A DNA stretch of 64,000 nucleotides, taken from Branchiostoma floridae (lineage: Eukaryota; Chordata; Leptocardii; Amphioxiformes; Branchiostomatidae). Of the stretch, positions 45,973-58,200 are shown piece after piece. The notes under the pieces are model-generated. The model worked only from the letters and a program-made list of their open reading frames with translations, was not told the origin of the DNA and searched no databases. The stretch spans positions 3,604,706-3,668,705 of the forward strand of contig NC_049983.1 in the NCBI RefSeq assembly GCF_000003815.2. Direction: 5' to 3'. The position numbers and the translations under genes were made by a program. Position 1 is the first letter of the stretch. The number at the start of each line of letters is the position of its first letter.

Positions 45973-46424
45973 AACATTTTTTTTAAAGATCGGACCTCAA
46001 TTTCTTAAGAGCTGCCCATTTTTATGAAGGCCCTTTTTTTCCAAGTCTTACGTATGGAGTTCAATGGGATGATTGACAAAGATCAAAGCCCATTTTTTAC
46101 CAAAAGCAAGTGGGAAATAAAGTTACTAAGGCTACACGTTGTCAAACAAGTATCCAGAAACACATTGCAAAGGTAATTTTCAAGCTCAACCAAATATCTC
46201 TTTAGAGCTGCCAAGTTAACGTTTGTTCAATTGTTGTACGCATTATAATGTGTTACACCTGGCTTTAATTTAATTGGAGGGTACTTGGGGGGTCAATGCT
46301 TTATAATGCAACTGCTCCCTTGTCCAGGTTCAATGTCAAGTGGTCGATAGAATTACATTTTTTTTGGATTCAGAAAAATATTCCTACCAGAACTGGAACA
46401 CTCTCCTCTGGAGTTCAGTATGGC

Positions 46425-46740
46425 TTTAAAAGATCGACACAATATGGCAGCGTAGTATTTCTAAAACGTGACGTTCGACACCTAAAATGAAGTCGTCTGC
46501 ATTTCTGAGGTCCCTGCCATGTGCTTCAGAGCGCCTTGGTGGTAGCCAGTTGAATACCTTAGAATGAACAAGGGATCTGGCAAACTTTAGACAGTGAACT
46601 TCACGCCTTACATGTAGAGGTTCTAGATCACACATCTGTAGCGCTGAACTGTAGGCACTGTATGAACGACAAAGAATTACAAGCTTCCTCCATCTTACAA
46701 GCTGAATTCGTATGACTTTCGTCAGCACATTCTGATAACC
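46425..46740 (-). pseudogene. LINE ORF2 C-terminal fragment
   Basis: On the minus strand: SAYSSALQMCDLEPLHVRRE, then CLKFARSL, NWLPPRRSEAHGRDLRNADD. This is the pattern of the C-terminal part of LINE ORF2 proteins (aligned YxxALxxLxLxxLxxRRExxC...KFA...P...HgRxLRN). About 100 residues are open, and no catalytic part is nearby. Confidence 0.65.
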
Positions 46741-48955
46741 AGAGAAAACCTATTCCTAAACGAAGTAAAATACCAGCTCTTTAAAGGCGCCCGTTTACAT
46801 ATTCTTCTGATCCATTGCTTAAAGAAAAAAGAAACATACGAATCTAACGGAATTCAAACGAATTTCTGCTTAATATATACAATTTTAAGTAAAAAGAAAA
46901 TTAAAGTCCTTACATTTCGTATGCTCCTCAGTAGTATATATTTTCAACATTACAACATTAGGTCCTCAATGTTGACTGACTGCATCAACTTCAAGTTCGG
47001 TTTATTTTGTTTCATTTATAATTGTAAAACAAGTTGTAAGTATAACAACGGTCATTGTGGCATGCGAACAATCGGCACATATCATTGATGCCTCCTAGCG
47101 ATTGTTACCGTATTTGCAGCTATTCTTTATTGTTCTGCAATAATGTCTTGAACTCCAAGGAGGCATTTTTTAACCATACAGGGAACACGATGGTCTGAAA
47201 TAGCTAGGGGTGTCTACATATTCATTAGAATTTACGGAATACATAAGGGATTTACGGAATATATACAGTTCTTGGAATTCTTAAGGGTTTTACAAAACAT
47301 ATACAATTCTTACTACACTGTCTAAGGTTATACAGTGTATAAATTCGGTATATTTCAGTAGTTTGTAAGTAGTAAATCGAATCGATTTCGTAAATTCGTA
47401 TGAAAACCTTTGAAAGTGATCAAGGTGTCAGCACAGTTTAGCTAGGTAGCTTCATTAAAACATTTAGTACTTGGTGTTGACTAATTTGTTTGGATAAACA
47501 ATAATAGCGTTTCTGTTTCACATTTGTATTGTGTTTCATTTTCTTTTTTTCATTTATTTTTACAGCAGTCAAGCTTGGAAACTCAAATTGTAAGCTTCAC
47601 AACAGTCATTGGGGCATGGTGAAATGCTTTGCAACCATATTACGTCAAAAAATGGCGCCCAGTTCAAATACGAACAAAACATGCGAATAGATCACAAACA
47701 GTGACGTTACGGCAGGTACAGGTAGTGGTGGTGACATTTTATCGCCCAGCCACACAGGAAAGAAGTTCGAAAGGTATGGAGAACAAGAATCGACCTCGGC
47801 CATCAAGAAAAGGGCCGGACGAACAAAAACTGGATCTCGTCTATGAGAAACCGTTAACGTTACTAACTTCAGGGTTAGATATATCACAATGTCTATATAA
47901 TAATAACATTAATGACCCGCTTTCCGTCAATGTATACTATTCGGAGTACATATTGAAGGTTTGTTTAGTCTAAGACATAGTATTTTTACTACAAAATAAT
48001 CGCTGAACTTAAATGTTACTCCAACTAACAAAAAACAGAACTGAAGTACACAAGATTTAATCCTAGTACATGAAAAATAGATATCGGGCTTGAGTGACGA
48101 AAGTTGATAGTTGAACTAAAAATGTATAACTTAGTAACATGTTAGTAACATGTAGTCAAGAGCAGAACTGAAGGAGCAAGATAGAGTCATAGTACAAAAC
48201 ATAAAAGCGTGGTGTTTCATGAGAGCAGTACAATGAGGAGAGGAAGGGGAAGGGTACGGCCAACATAAATAGTATTTGTTTACATTTAAAGGCCTTATCC
48301 TCTGACCAATTATCTTTCAAATTGCAAATGCTAAGAAAAAGCAAACTTCTCACCCGAAAATTTGATCTTCCTAAGTAAACCAGCCTGGTTACAAAATAGA
48401 TGTTTTCCTTGTAATTCATATGACAGTAGTAATTGGCACATGCGATCTCTGTACACTAGAACGGAAAAAATCCAACCCTTTTTTACATACCACTATTTTC
48501 ACTGGCGCAAACGAACCCAAAATGCACACAATTTAGACCACATCACCGTTGAAACGAACGAAATAGGACAGCCCAGCTTTTCATTACCCAAAAAGTACAA
48601 TCGCTATGGTTTAAAATAACCCACAAACATATTTCAAAACATATAACGCATCCAATAAACTCCATCTGTAAGGGCAGATATTCAAATAAGCAATATGCAA
48701 ATATCATGTAGCTAAAAAGACATTTTGTGGAAAACAGAAACTCCAAATTTTAAATCTAGGATTTCATAATATATATGAAGGGTTCGATTAACATAACTTC
48801 TTTATCTTTTCTGATCTTAATCTCTACGTACATGTAGAACCGCTGGTTCTGACAGATCGCACTCTCTACACTGAAATGTAGAGAGTTGAATACATCAATT
48901 TTAATTAGATGTAGAAAACGTTATTCGTATTATTAGTACATGTTCACTATGCACT
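46741..48955. other. Intergenic, no gene seen
   Basis: A plus-strand frame at 47629-47973 (114 codons) is open but has no homologous feel, no splice partner and ordinary AT-rich context. Nothing else stands out. Confidence 0.4.
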
Positions 48956-49887
48956 CGTTCTCATTGAAATGTCGAAAATGGCATTTTTTTGGTCGAAAAA
49001 TAAATCGGCTTTATTTTCAGTGAAAACTACCTGGTTGTTTAGGAAAATTCCTCTTTTAACCATAGCCAAAAAATGGCAACTTATTATTTTCGGTCCCATT
49101 GGTAATACATTACAGGACATGTAACAAACGTTACCGGTAACGTTTGTTACAACAGTAGACTTTACACTGTTTTCTTCTAAAGGACTCACCTTATTGACTA
49201 CATCATTTAGGTATAAGTAGATGTCCCAAGGGACATTTGAAAAGTGGGCAGCTTTTTAGCTTTTTTTACACCAGGTCAAATAGAAAGCCTAGACAGCATC
49301 GAACAATGGTAACGTTTGTTACAGTCATTTCTGTACAACATTTTGTTAAGCAATGTGGGATACAATTAACAGTCAACAGCCCTTTCTTGTTTCTTTAGGA
49401 AGCCAGAGAAACTGTACAGCGTCACAAAAACGGTCATTTCTAGTCTTATACGTGGATAATAAAACCGTGGCAACCATCGTACTCGTGGTGGTAACGTTTG
49501 TTACCGAATCTGGCGACAGGCATAAACCTCCTCAAAGAGCCTCCAAGATCAGTAACAGGAGCGATCTGACATGATCGGACAGAGGGCCTAGGCAGCTGGT
49601 TTCACCTACCGAACAATTATTCTGGGAACTGAATTGTTACATTTTTGGCTACTATTTGAATTCTTCGTTTCTTCTCAGGCGACAGCCATTTTTTTTAGGG
49701 TGTGAAATCCGACCCGTGGCTATAATAACCTTCTAAGCCATCAATCAATACGAATGTTGTGGTGCATCTTTTCTAAAACATTACAGGGGTTGTGGAAAAT
49801 GAAGGAATTAGTGATGTTGTCTATAATTTGCTCCATATCAAGGCGTAAAGTCAGGTGACAGCATTTCGACATTTAAATGAGAACAAG
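48956..49887. mobile_element. MITE family 2, copy 1, at the RTK 3' end
   Basis: Terminal inverted repeats CTCGTTCTCATTGAAATGTC at the left and its near-complement at the right end (CGACATTTAAATGAGAACAAG). Same element, inverted, at 56647-57569. Contains a perfect 32-bp palindrome at 49120-49151 made of two head-to-head copies of GGTAACGTTTGTTACA, plus further copies of GGTAACGTTTGTTAC at 49308 and 49490. No coding capacity. No clear target-site duplication. Confidence 0.85.
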
Positions 49888-49951
49888 CCTATGGTGAAAT
49901 GCTAGACGTAATCATGTGTAACGTGTACTTAGAGGGATCATGTATGTGTTA

Positions 49952-50035
49952 CTACATCATAAAATCACCATCATCATCGTCATCACCAGACTCCACCACC
50001 TCGTACTCATAATCATCGTCAACGTTAATGTAATT
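49952..50035 (-). other. C-terminal tail exon of the RTK
   Basis: Acceptor TTTTTCAG. Encodes [15 protein letters not shown] followed by an Asp-rich end, stop TAG. YINV fits the YxN pattern of GRB2 SH2 ligands. The tail is only 27 residues after the kinase exon. Confidence 0.85.
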
Positions 50036-53000
50036 CTGAAAAACAAAACACACATCAACGTTAATTTTGATGGAATATTGATATATATCCAGCAAAGATG
50101 GTCCGCCGGAGATCAGAAAATCATAATAATGATTCAGTTACGTTGTTACGTCAACAATTTTGTCCAAAAAAAAACACACATACACTAACAATAAACTAAT
50201 ACATTACACAGGTGTAATATTTCTGAACAGTATCTTTTAGATGTTCTACCTGCCATAGATTACATATGTCACATTCATGAAAGTGCAATTACGAAAGGCA
50301 CTGCAATTAGAGATTTTCCTCATTAGCTATGCAAATTAAGCTATGATTTGCCTATTTCATTTCGATTCCTACATCTCTGTCTAGGCTGCATGCATGCCGA
50401 ATATCATGGAAATTCATCTTTCCCTTAAATGAGTTTGATAAAAATGCTCCTGCAGTTCCAGAGCAAGCTGCTGGGGGCCAAAACCTACCCTATTTTTCTT
50501 ACATGAAACGCTATCTGCTACTGAAATTCAAGATCAGACAACGTCCAAGGCTTAAGACACGAAAAAAGTTTTCTTGCAGTACCAAGTTCACACATCAGGA
50601 GCCAAAATCAAACTTGACCTTCCTTATGCTGACCACAACATGCCGAAACACCCACACACCCTGACAGAGAGGCCAAAAACTATACCTCGATATTTCAAAG
50701 ATCTTGATTATCTAGTGCAATGCTGTATTAAATACCTGAGCTGTTTTTATCAAGGAAAAAGTTTATCTTTGAATGAGAATAGAAAGTTTGCATGAAACTT
50801 TGACGCCTTTACATTGGTAACAACGGCGAGAATGCACCACAAGGTGCATCGAATAGGCTATTTGATGTACTAGTACATTGTTGATATGAAATTTCTTAAG
50901 CACATCTTTAGAGACTTGAGTAGAAAACTTCAGCGACTTCGTATTACTAAGATCGGGCTATACTCACCGTCATGTCTCTCATCATGTTTGTGAGCACTTG
51001 CACCAGGTCCGAGAAAGTCGGTCGGTCCGTCGGAAGGCGTTCCCAGCACCTCATCATCACGTGGTACCTGGTGGAGGAAACAGCCGCGTTCTGATTTAGA
51101 TTTTACCGCGTAACTAGCCGTCGCGACGTCCATGATGACGTTACATGTATTTCAATTCCAACTGCCCCCCCCCCCCCTCCATCTGACGCATATATTTTTG
51201 GGACTTATCTAGCCGTACGGGGTGCAAACGCCATTCTGTTTTGCTCATGAACGTCGGTGTGATTTTTTCTGTGATTGATAAACTCATACTTCTTCAATAT
51301 TTGAATATCATGTTTAACACTTAACCCTATCCAGACGGGGGGGGGGTGCTAAAAGTGCCTGCGCCAACTTTGACGTCGTATAACTACCGAACGACGTGTG
51401 CTAGGACTACGAAACTTGGTGACTTTTCCTGAAATATTGTTAGCAACAATTCTCTGAAAAAAAATTTAGTTTGTGATTTTTCATGTTGCCATGGCAACGG
51501 GTTTCTGACAGGCATATTTTACCAAATATACTAATTTCAGTTTGAATTATGGGATTTCATAGTTTTATTTCTAAACCAAAACTTGTTTATCTATATCATT
51601 AAGATCCTGTGTAATTCTAAGTTACATTTCTAATCAATTATTTATAATCTATGCTAAATTGATGACGTCATGGGTCAAAATCCAAGACGGTGGACAATGC
51701 CATTTTCAACGATAAATACATGTTATTTTTACTCAAATTCTGTCAAAATCTTTTATTTTCTTACAAAACACAATCATTTGAACCTTTCTAGTCCAGTTCC
51801 ATTGGGTTTTGGGGTTATATGTGGAAAAAATCGTATTTTAGAAAATTCAAGCTTGTCGATCCAAGATGGCGGACAAATGGTGTCATTTTCTGTCGTCATA
51901 TTGGCGTCAGTGTCGTCGTCATTGGCACCAAAAGACTTGGCAGAATTAGACAACAATGCGATAACCTTTATAGTCATCGTTTTCTTTAATACCTTTAAGT
52001 ATAGCGGAAATTTCATATGTAGACGATTTAGCCAAAATATGACATTATGACGTCATAATTACGTCATATTACGTCATAACGACACCAAACTTACAGAAAA
52101 TATAAAACTTTACTAGTAAATTATCCCCTCTAAATTTGGTGATCGTGACCAAGCCGTTTTGAAATTACGAAGGGGGGGTCAAAAGAGCCCCCCCCCAGGT
52201 CCCAGGTAGCCAAAAAAAGCCCGGTCCGGATAGGGTTAAAGACTGCATTCATTTCCAAAATATCGATGTCTATGTTTTTGACGCAAAGATAACTTAATTA
52301 ATGTAATAGACAATGCGCCATTTGCTGTGGTCCTTTTGGGAACGTAATCCCGCCGGAACACATACAAGCTTTATTTAGATTTAACTACGACAGCAATGGG
52401 CCAGCACCTCGTGGTGCGAGGAAGGAATTTTTTTTTCTCATAATGAAAAATGGCACACATAAATATACGCCTGGGAACTCCGCACAGTCAGATAGTAGCT
52501 AAATGCTTGAATCTTCATGTGGAACAAACATAAAATAATAAAAGATTGCTATAAAGTGGACTGAAATAAACGCACAGCGCATCCTCACAGTTCCTGGGTT
52601 TGGGTAGCCTGTATCCTTCATGTAGCCTTCTTATCAAGAGTCTCGACTTCATCCCACTGTAGGGTGTACCTCCTAAACACACGGCGTAATGTTATCCGGT
52701 ATGTAGGGTTGTTGTACAGTAATAAGAAATAATAAAGACTGTGCCAACATCTCTGTTAAGTAGACGTCTATGTGTTTTTTCACGTACATGTACACCCCCC
52801 ATCTTTCTTATTTGAACAACACTGCGCTTACGATCATGGTAGGATGTAAAATTTTTTTTTGTTTTCAGTGTCTTAGATAGGATTGTACTAACGTTACTTA
52901 CCAAGGGTCACGATCTCCCAAATAAGGATACCAAAGGACCACCTGCGAGTGAAAACGTATTCTTATTACTCTGACGAACTTGCGTAATGATAGAAGTTTT

Positions 53001-55222
53001 CAAAATCCCAATATAGTATAAAATTTCGTAAACATACACGTCACTTTTTGTGGTGTACATCTTCGTGCTCAGTGCCTCTATAGCGGTACATCGGAATGGG
53101 ATGGCTTTCTGTAGTTGAAATTGTTGAGCAGATGAGTAGATATTAATGCATAGCAACAAGACGAATATCTGATGTCGTTATGCATATGCATACGTGTGTT
53201 TATATCACCATGATATTCGGATAGCAAGTAGTTGTAAATTGACCTTAAGCCAATAGCTTTGAAAATGAACCTACTCTTGACTTCTGCTCATAGATGCCCT
53301 CCCCACGTGACAGTCCAAAATCGGCTACCTTTGCGAGGAGGCTGTCTGTAAGGAGAACATTCCTGGCCGCCAGGTCACGGTGGATCACCTGTCGAGAAGT
53401 AAGATACCATTTCACCTTCAAAATGCTTTTAACCTCTATTGTGTTGTGAACACAGATGGATATATGGCTAGTAATGGTAGTTAACCTTTGTTTGATATGT
53501 TATTTAGGTAAGCCTCCTAATATGTTCGTGTTAAAAGTGAAGGGTCTAGTGGCCAAATAGACCCGCCAGTGTTGAGTTACCTGGATGTAACATTTATCTG
53601 CTGTTGCTATTGAATACTTTAATCTGGGGGTTTGTCGTCGTCTTTGACTCAAATCTTTTAGACTGTGTTCTGAACTGAACGCTGGAGTCTTTCAATTTGT
53701 GACAATTTTGACAGCACCTCCGATGTTGCATTCCGGGTGATTCCGAATTCCTTTATGATTAATAATCAATTTTAACCAAATAGGTCACACAGCGAACAAA
53801 ACTTCTACTAGCGTTCGATACAAAATCCACCGATATTATATGCCCTTTAAGGTAGACTTGACTCTTTAATCATGGTGACATTGTTTAACCCTATCCATAC
53901 TGGGGAGGGAGGGGGTAAAAGTGCCTGCCCCAAATTTGACGTCGTATAACTCCCAAAGGGCTTGTGCTAGGACAACCAAACTTGGTGACTTTTCCTAAAA
54001 TATTATTGTCAACAATTTACAGGAAAATTATATTAAGTTTATAATTTTTCGTGTTGCCATGGAATGGGGTTTCTGAAAAGCATATTTAACAAAATTCACC
54101 AATTTTGGTTTAAACAATGGTATTTTAACTAAGATTGTCTTGCTAAACTACACTTGTATTCATAAATCTATGATATCTAACATATCTTAATGTGATATTA
54201 TAATTAGATACTCATAATTCATGCTAACGTGATGGCGTAATTGGTCAAAATCCAACATGGCCGAAAATATTATGATGAAAAGTATAATCAGCTTATTTTC
54301 GTTTATTGTTAACGTTTTATGTGGCAAATGTACGTATTGTGGGAATTCCCCGTTTTGGCCCAAAAAAGCAATTAATGACTTCATTATAATCTAATATAAC
54401 GTAATAATGATATCGAAATTTCAGGAATTATAAAACTTCACTAGCGTATCATCCCCGGCAAATTTGGTTATTGTATGGTATGCCGTTTCAAAATTACGAA
54501 GGGGGCCGAATGAGTACACACACCCCCACCCCCACGCCCAGTCTGGATAGGGTTAAGATGCTAGAGATGTTTTAAAAAATCTATTCCAATGCAGAGACAA
54601 AAGAGTTGATAGTTGGAAACCGTACTCTTGCTTTTGCGCTTACCTTATTGTAACATGCAATTAAGGATTTACACATGTTAGTTTTTATTGCTCATTAAGT
54701 ATGAAATGACAATTTATTTTGCATTTGTATTTTGTATCTTGTCGGTGACCGTACGGAAGTCGCTGCACTTTTATTTTGCGTCGATAAGGTTTGTTTAAAG
54801 GTAACTTACGTTCTTCCCGGCTAAGTGCTCCATGCCACTGGCAACATCACATGCGATACGCAGGAGCATGACGGGTGACAGGGTGGAAGCGGTTTTCACT
54901 TCAGGCCGCATGTTAGCGTAGGGCCTCTCCGTCATGTGCACACGTGACTTTCTCAGGTACTTTAAAAGATCTCCGTTCGCAGCTAGTTCAAGAGCCATGT
55001 ACTGTTGACCTGAATTGTCCAAAATGCAGTCAATTGTTCTGCAATAAACTTTGGCTTTACTTGATTACAACGCTTTTCAGCAATTATCTAATGTATTCAA
55101 AATATAATTTAAATGGTGTTACCATGTTATCATCATAACAATGCAATAACGTCAAGCTAGGACAAAGTGGATCTGCACTCAAGTTTTACAACGTATATAT
55201 AACCAGCGTATATATAACCAAC

Positions 55223-55289
<67 letters not shown>

Positions 55290-58200
55290 TATGGTCACTG
55301 GTTCAACCTTCATGACCACTTAGACTTTATAGTGAGGGCAACTATTCTACTTTGGCCAAACTTTTTTCATTCGCACGCTGGCATCAGTTTGGGGTTCGCA
55401 TGTCATTGGATAATCAAATCAAAACGGCCTTAGCAGTGCTTAACACCACTAAACAAAACAACAACAACAGAAAAACAAATGATAATTATGGATGTGCTAC
55501 TAAAATGTAAGACTTAGTAGTATGCATAAGAATAAAGGTGTGCTTGGTAGAAGTATTGTTAACGCGTTATTGCTTACAGATTCAAGAAAGAATCCAACAA
55601 AGTGCTCCTTACCACAAAAGCTCCACACAACAAGATAATGGTTTTTCTTGGAAACAATTAATAGCTAGCTGTCATGAACGGAAAATCCACGTCATTGAAA
55701 CCTCCAACCTTTGTGATTGCAGGTTCCAAGCAGGTTTACGATGTTAGGATGGTAGCCAACGTGCCGCATGATGTCTACTTCTTGCTGAAACTCTTGATGG
55801 CTTTCCTGATCAGCCCCACCTGAAAAAAAAACGACATTATCAACACAACGTACAGAGGCTCATTCTATATCTATGCCAATTTAATACGCCAAAAATTTCT
55901 TTATACTTTCATAAAACTCTCAGCTTTGGGGTTTTCTTATACCGCAATGAGTGGCAGCACCTAACGAGGAGGTAAAATGTCACGCACTGATCGAAATTTC
56001 ACCATGTGTGACGATAAGAAAGAAAGGAAAGAAAGAAGGAAGATCTTAGCAATGATATGACTTATTTTAAGGTAATTGTTATAAGCACTTACTTTTGAGC
56101 ACTTTGATAGCCGATTGGACCATATCGCCACCCAGCTTTACCGTTCCCTTGCGAACTTCCCCAAAGTTGCCTGACCCAAGGAGCTGGGAACTCAAGGAGA
56201 TGTCATTCCAAGACAGCTCACGTTCACTATTTCCCATAATCCTCAGCGGGATGTGGTAAGGAGGTTCGCTGACGTCCGCTGCTGGTTGATGCTGGGAAGA
56301 AATTGAAGGAGTCATCTTCTTCATAGCCTCGTTAATTGTTCACTGAATGAGTGAATGACCTTTATTGTACATTATCATATAGCCAATCAGAAGGCCCCGT
56401 TCCATGTTGGTTGTTACGCCGTAACACATAGATTCAGGCCAGGCAGGTGTGTATTGCTCCTCTGACTGTTCGGAATGAATCGACACCGAATTTTGACCAA
56501 TCAAAAGTAGCGATACACACAAGAAAGTAAGGTATGTGCAGGTATTGGCCAATAAAAAGGAGCGAAACATATGCCAGAGCAGAGAGAATAAGTAAAGACT
56601 GCAAAGGGGAATGGCTCTTTCGAACATTGAATGCAAATGCATATGGCTCGTTCTCATTTTAATGTCGAAATGCTGTCGCCTGACTTTACGGCTTGATATG
56701 GAGCAAATTATAGACAATATCACTGGTTCCTTCATTTTCCCTATCCCCTGTAATGTTTTACAAAAGATGCACAACAACATTCGTATTGGTTGATGGCTTA
56801 GACGGTTATTATAGCCACGAGTCGGATTTCACACCCTAAAAAATGGCTGTCGCCTGAGAAGAAACGAAGAATTCAAATATTAGCCAAAAATGTAACAATT
56901 CAGTTCCTAGAATGATTGTTCGGTAGGTGAAACCAGCTACCCAGGCCCTCTGCACGATCACGTCAGATCGCTCCTGTCACTGATCTTGGAGGCTGTGTGA
57001 GGTGGTTTATGCCTGTTGCCAGATTCTGTAACAAACGTTACCACCACGAATACGATGGTTGCCACGGTTTTATTATCCACGTATAAGACTGGAAATGACC
57101 ATTTTTGTGACGCTGTACAGTTTTTCTGGCTTCCTAAAGAAACAGGAAAGGGTTGCTGACTGTTATTTGTATCCCACCTTGCTTAACAAAATGTTGTACG
57201 GAAATGACTGTGACAAACGTTACCATTGTTCCATGCTGTCTAAGCTTTCTATTTGACCTGGTGTAAAAAAGCTGCCCACTTTTCAAATGTTCCTTGGGAC
57301 ATCCACTTATACCTAAATGATGTAGCCAATAAGGTAAGTCCTTTAGAAGAAAACAGGGTTAAGTTTACTGTTGTAACAAACGTTACCGGTAACGTTTGTT
57401 ACATGTCCTGTAGTGTATTACCAATGTGACCGAAAATAATAAGTTGCCATTTTTTGGCTATGGTTAAAAGAGGAATTTTCCTAAAGAACCAGGCATTTTT
57501 CACTGAAAATAAAGCCGATTTATTTTTCGACCAAAAAAATGCCATTTTCGACATTTCAATGAGAACGAGTGATCTATGTAGGAACAGATTCTGTTTCTTA
57601 CAAAATGTTTGTCTAATTTCTTATACGAGACTTGTCTAAACGCATCACAAACAGATACGTATATCCGTTTCATTAAGCACGAAATCTTCTTTGATACAGT
57701 TAGAAAGCACGATTTTTTTCCATCTGATACAATTTACAGTGTAAGATAAAATGGCGTTCATCGTCTACTTGATGTAAGTCACAGTATTGACAAATTCTAT
57801 GCTGCAGAGGAGTGTGGATGCGTCCTCCCGTTCTGATTGTTCTGAATTTCGATGTAATTTGTGAAAACATTGTAATTGTAAGAAGGGAGGTAATGTTGTT
57901 AATTAGACCATATAGTTCATTCCTGTAAGCATACGCATTTTTACTGTTTATCATGACCTATCAAAACATGCGACGCCAATGATCCTTACCAAATCGTTCC
58001 GGTGTTCATCTTGTCGCCTTGCCTGGGGTGTAGGTGCCGCCTGCCTTGCCTTGTTCCTCCTGGATTGGGTATGCAATTGATATAAGGTAATAAAAAAGTT
58101 TCCTGTGGCCTTATTAGTTCAATGAGTCATATGATAATTTCATTGTTTGTGTAGACTGCCTCACCTTCTCTCTCTCAAAATAATTCGATAGAAACGAGTG

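Larger units (their letters stand above)
34744..46010 (+). repeat. Right arm of a giant inverted duplication
   Basis: Mirror image of 20480-32791 with the same order of SINE, candidate 5' exon, LRR gene and LINE. It lacks the piggyBac-like MITE found in the left arm at 23181 and has its own local insertions, among them sequence at about 44650-45750 and the hairpin at 45941. The arms have therefore evolved separately for some time. Confidence 0.9.
50968..56291 (-). other. Tyrosine kinase domain exons
   Basis: Eight exons. P-loop GSGNFGEV and catalytic Lys in AIKVLK (56291-56093); helix C Glu in EFQQEVDIM (55819-55709); hinge [19 protein letters not shown] with a short kinase insert (55009-54810); HRDLAARN loop and DFG (53388-53275); P+1 loop [11 protein letters not shown] (53108-53038); [12 protein letters not shown] (52942-52902); [11 protein letters not shown] (52672-52576); [12 protein letters not shown] (51067-50968). 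All catalytic residues are present. The usual Trp of the PxRW motif is Cys here. Confidence 0.93.

Noticed and set aside
20480-46010. Inverted arms as two haplotypes mis-joined by the assembler
   Set aside because: Arms differ by independent transposon insertions, large indels and gene-specific repeat arrays, and lie in opposite orientation. I consider a true duplication more likely, though only spanning reads settle it.
47629-47973. 114-codon plus-strand frame
   Set aside because: No domain, no signal peptide, no flanking splice sites in phase, and composition like the surrounding noncoding DNA.
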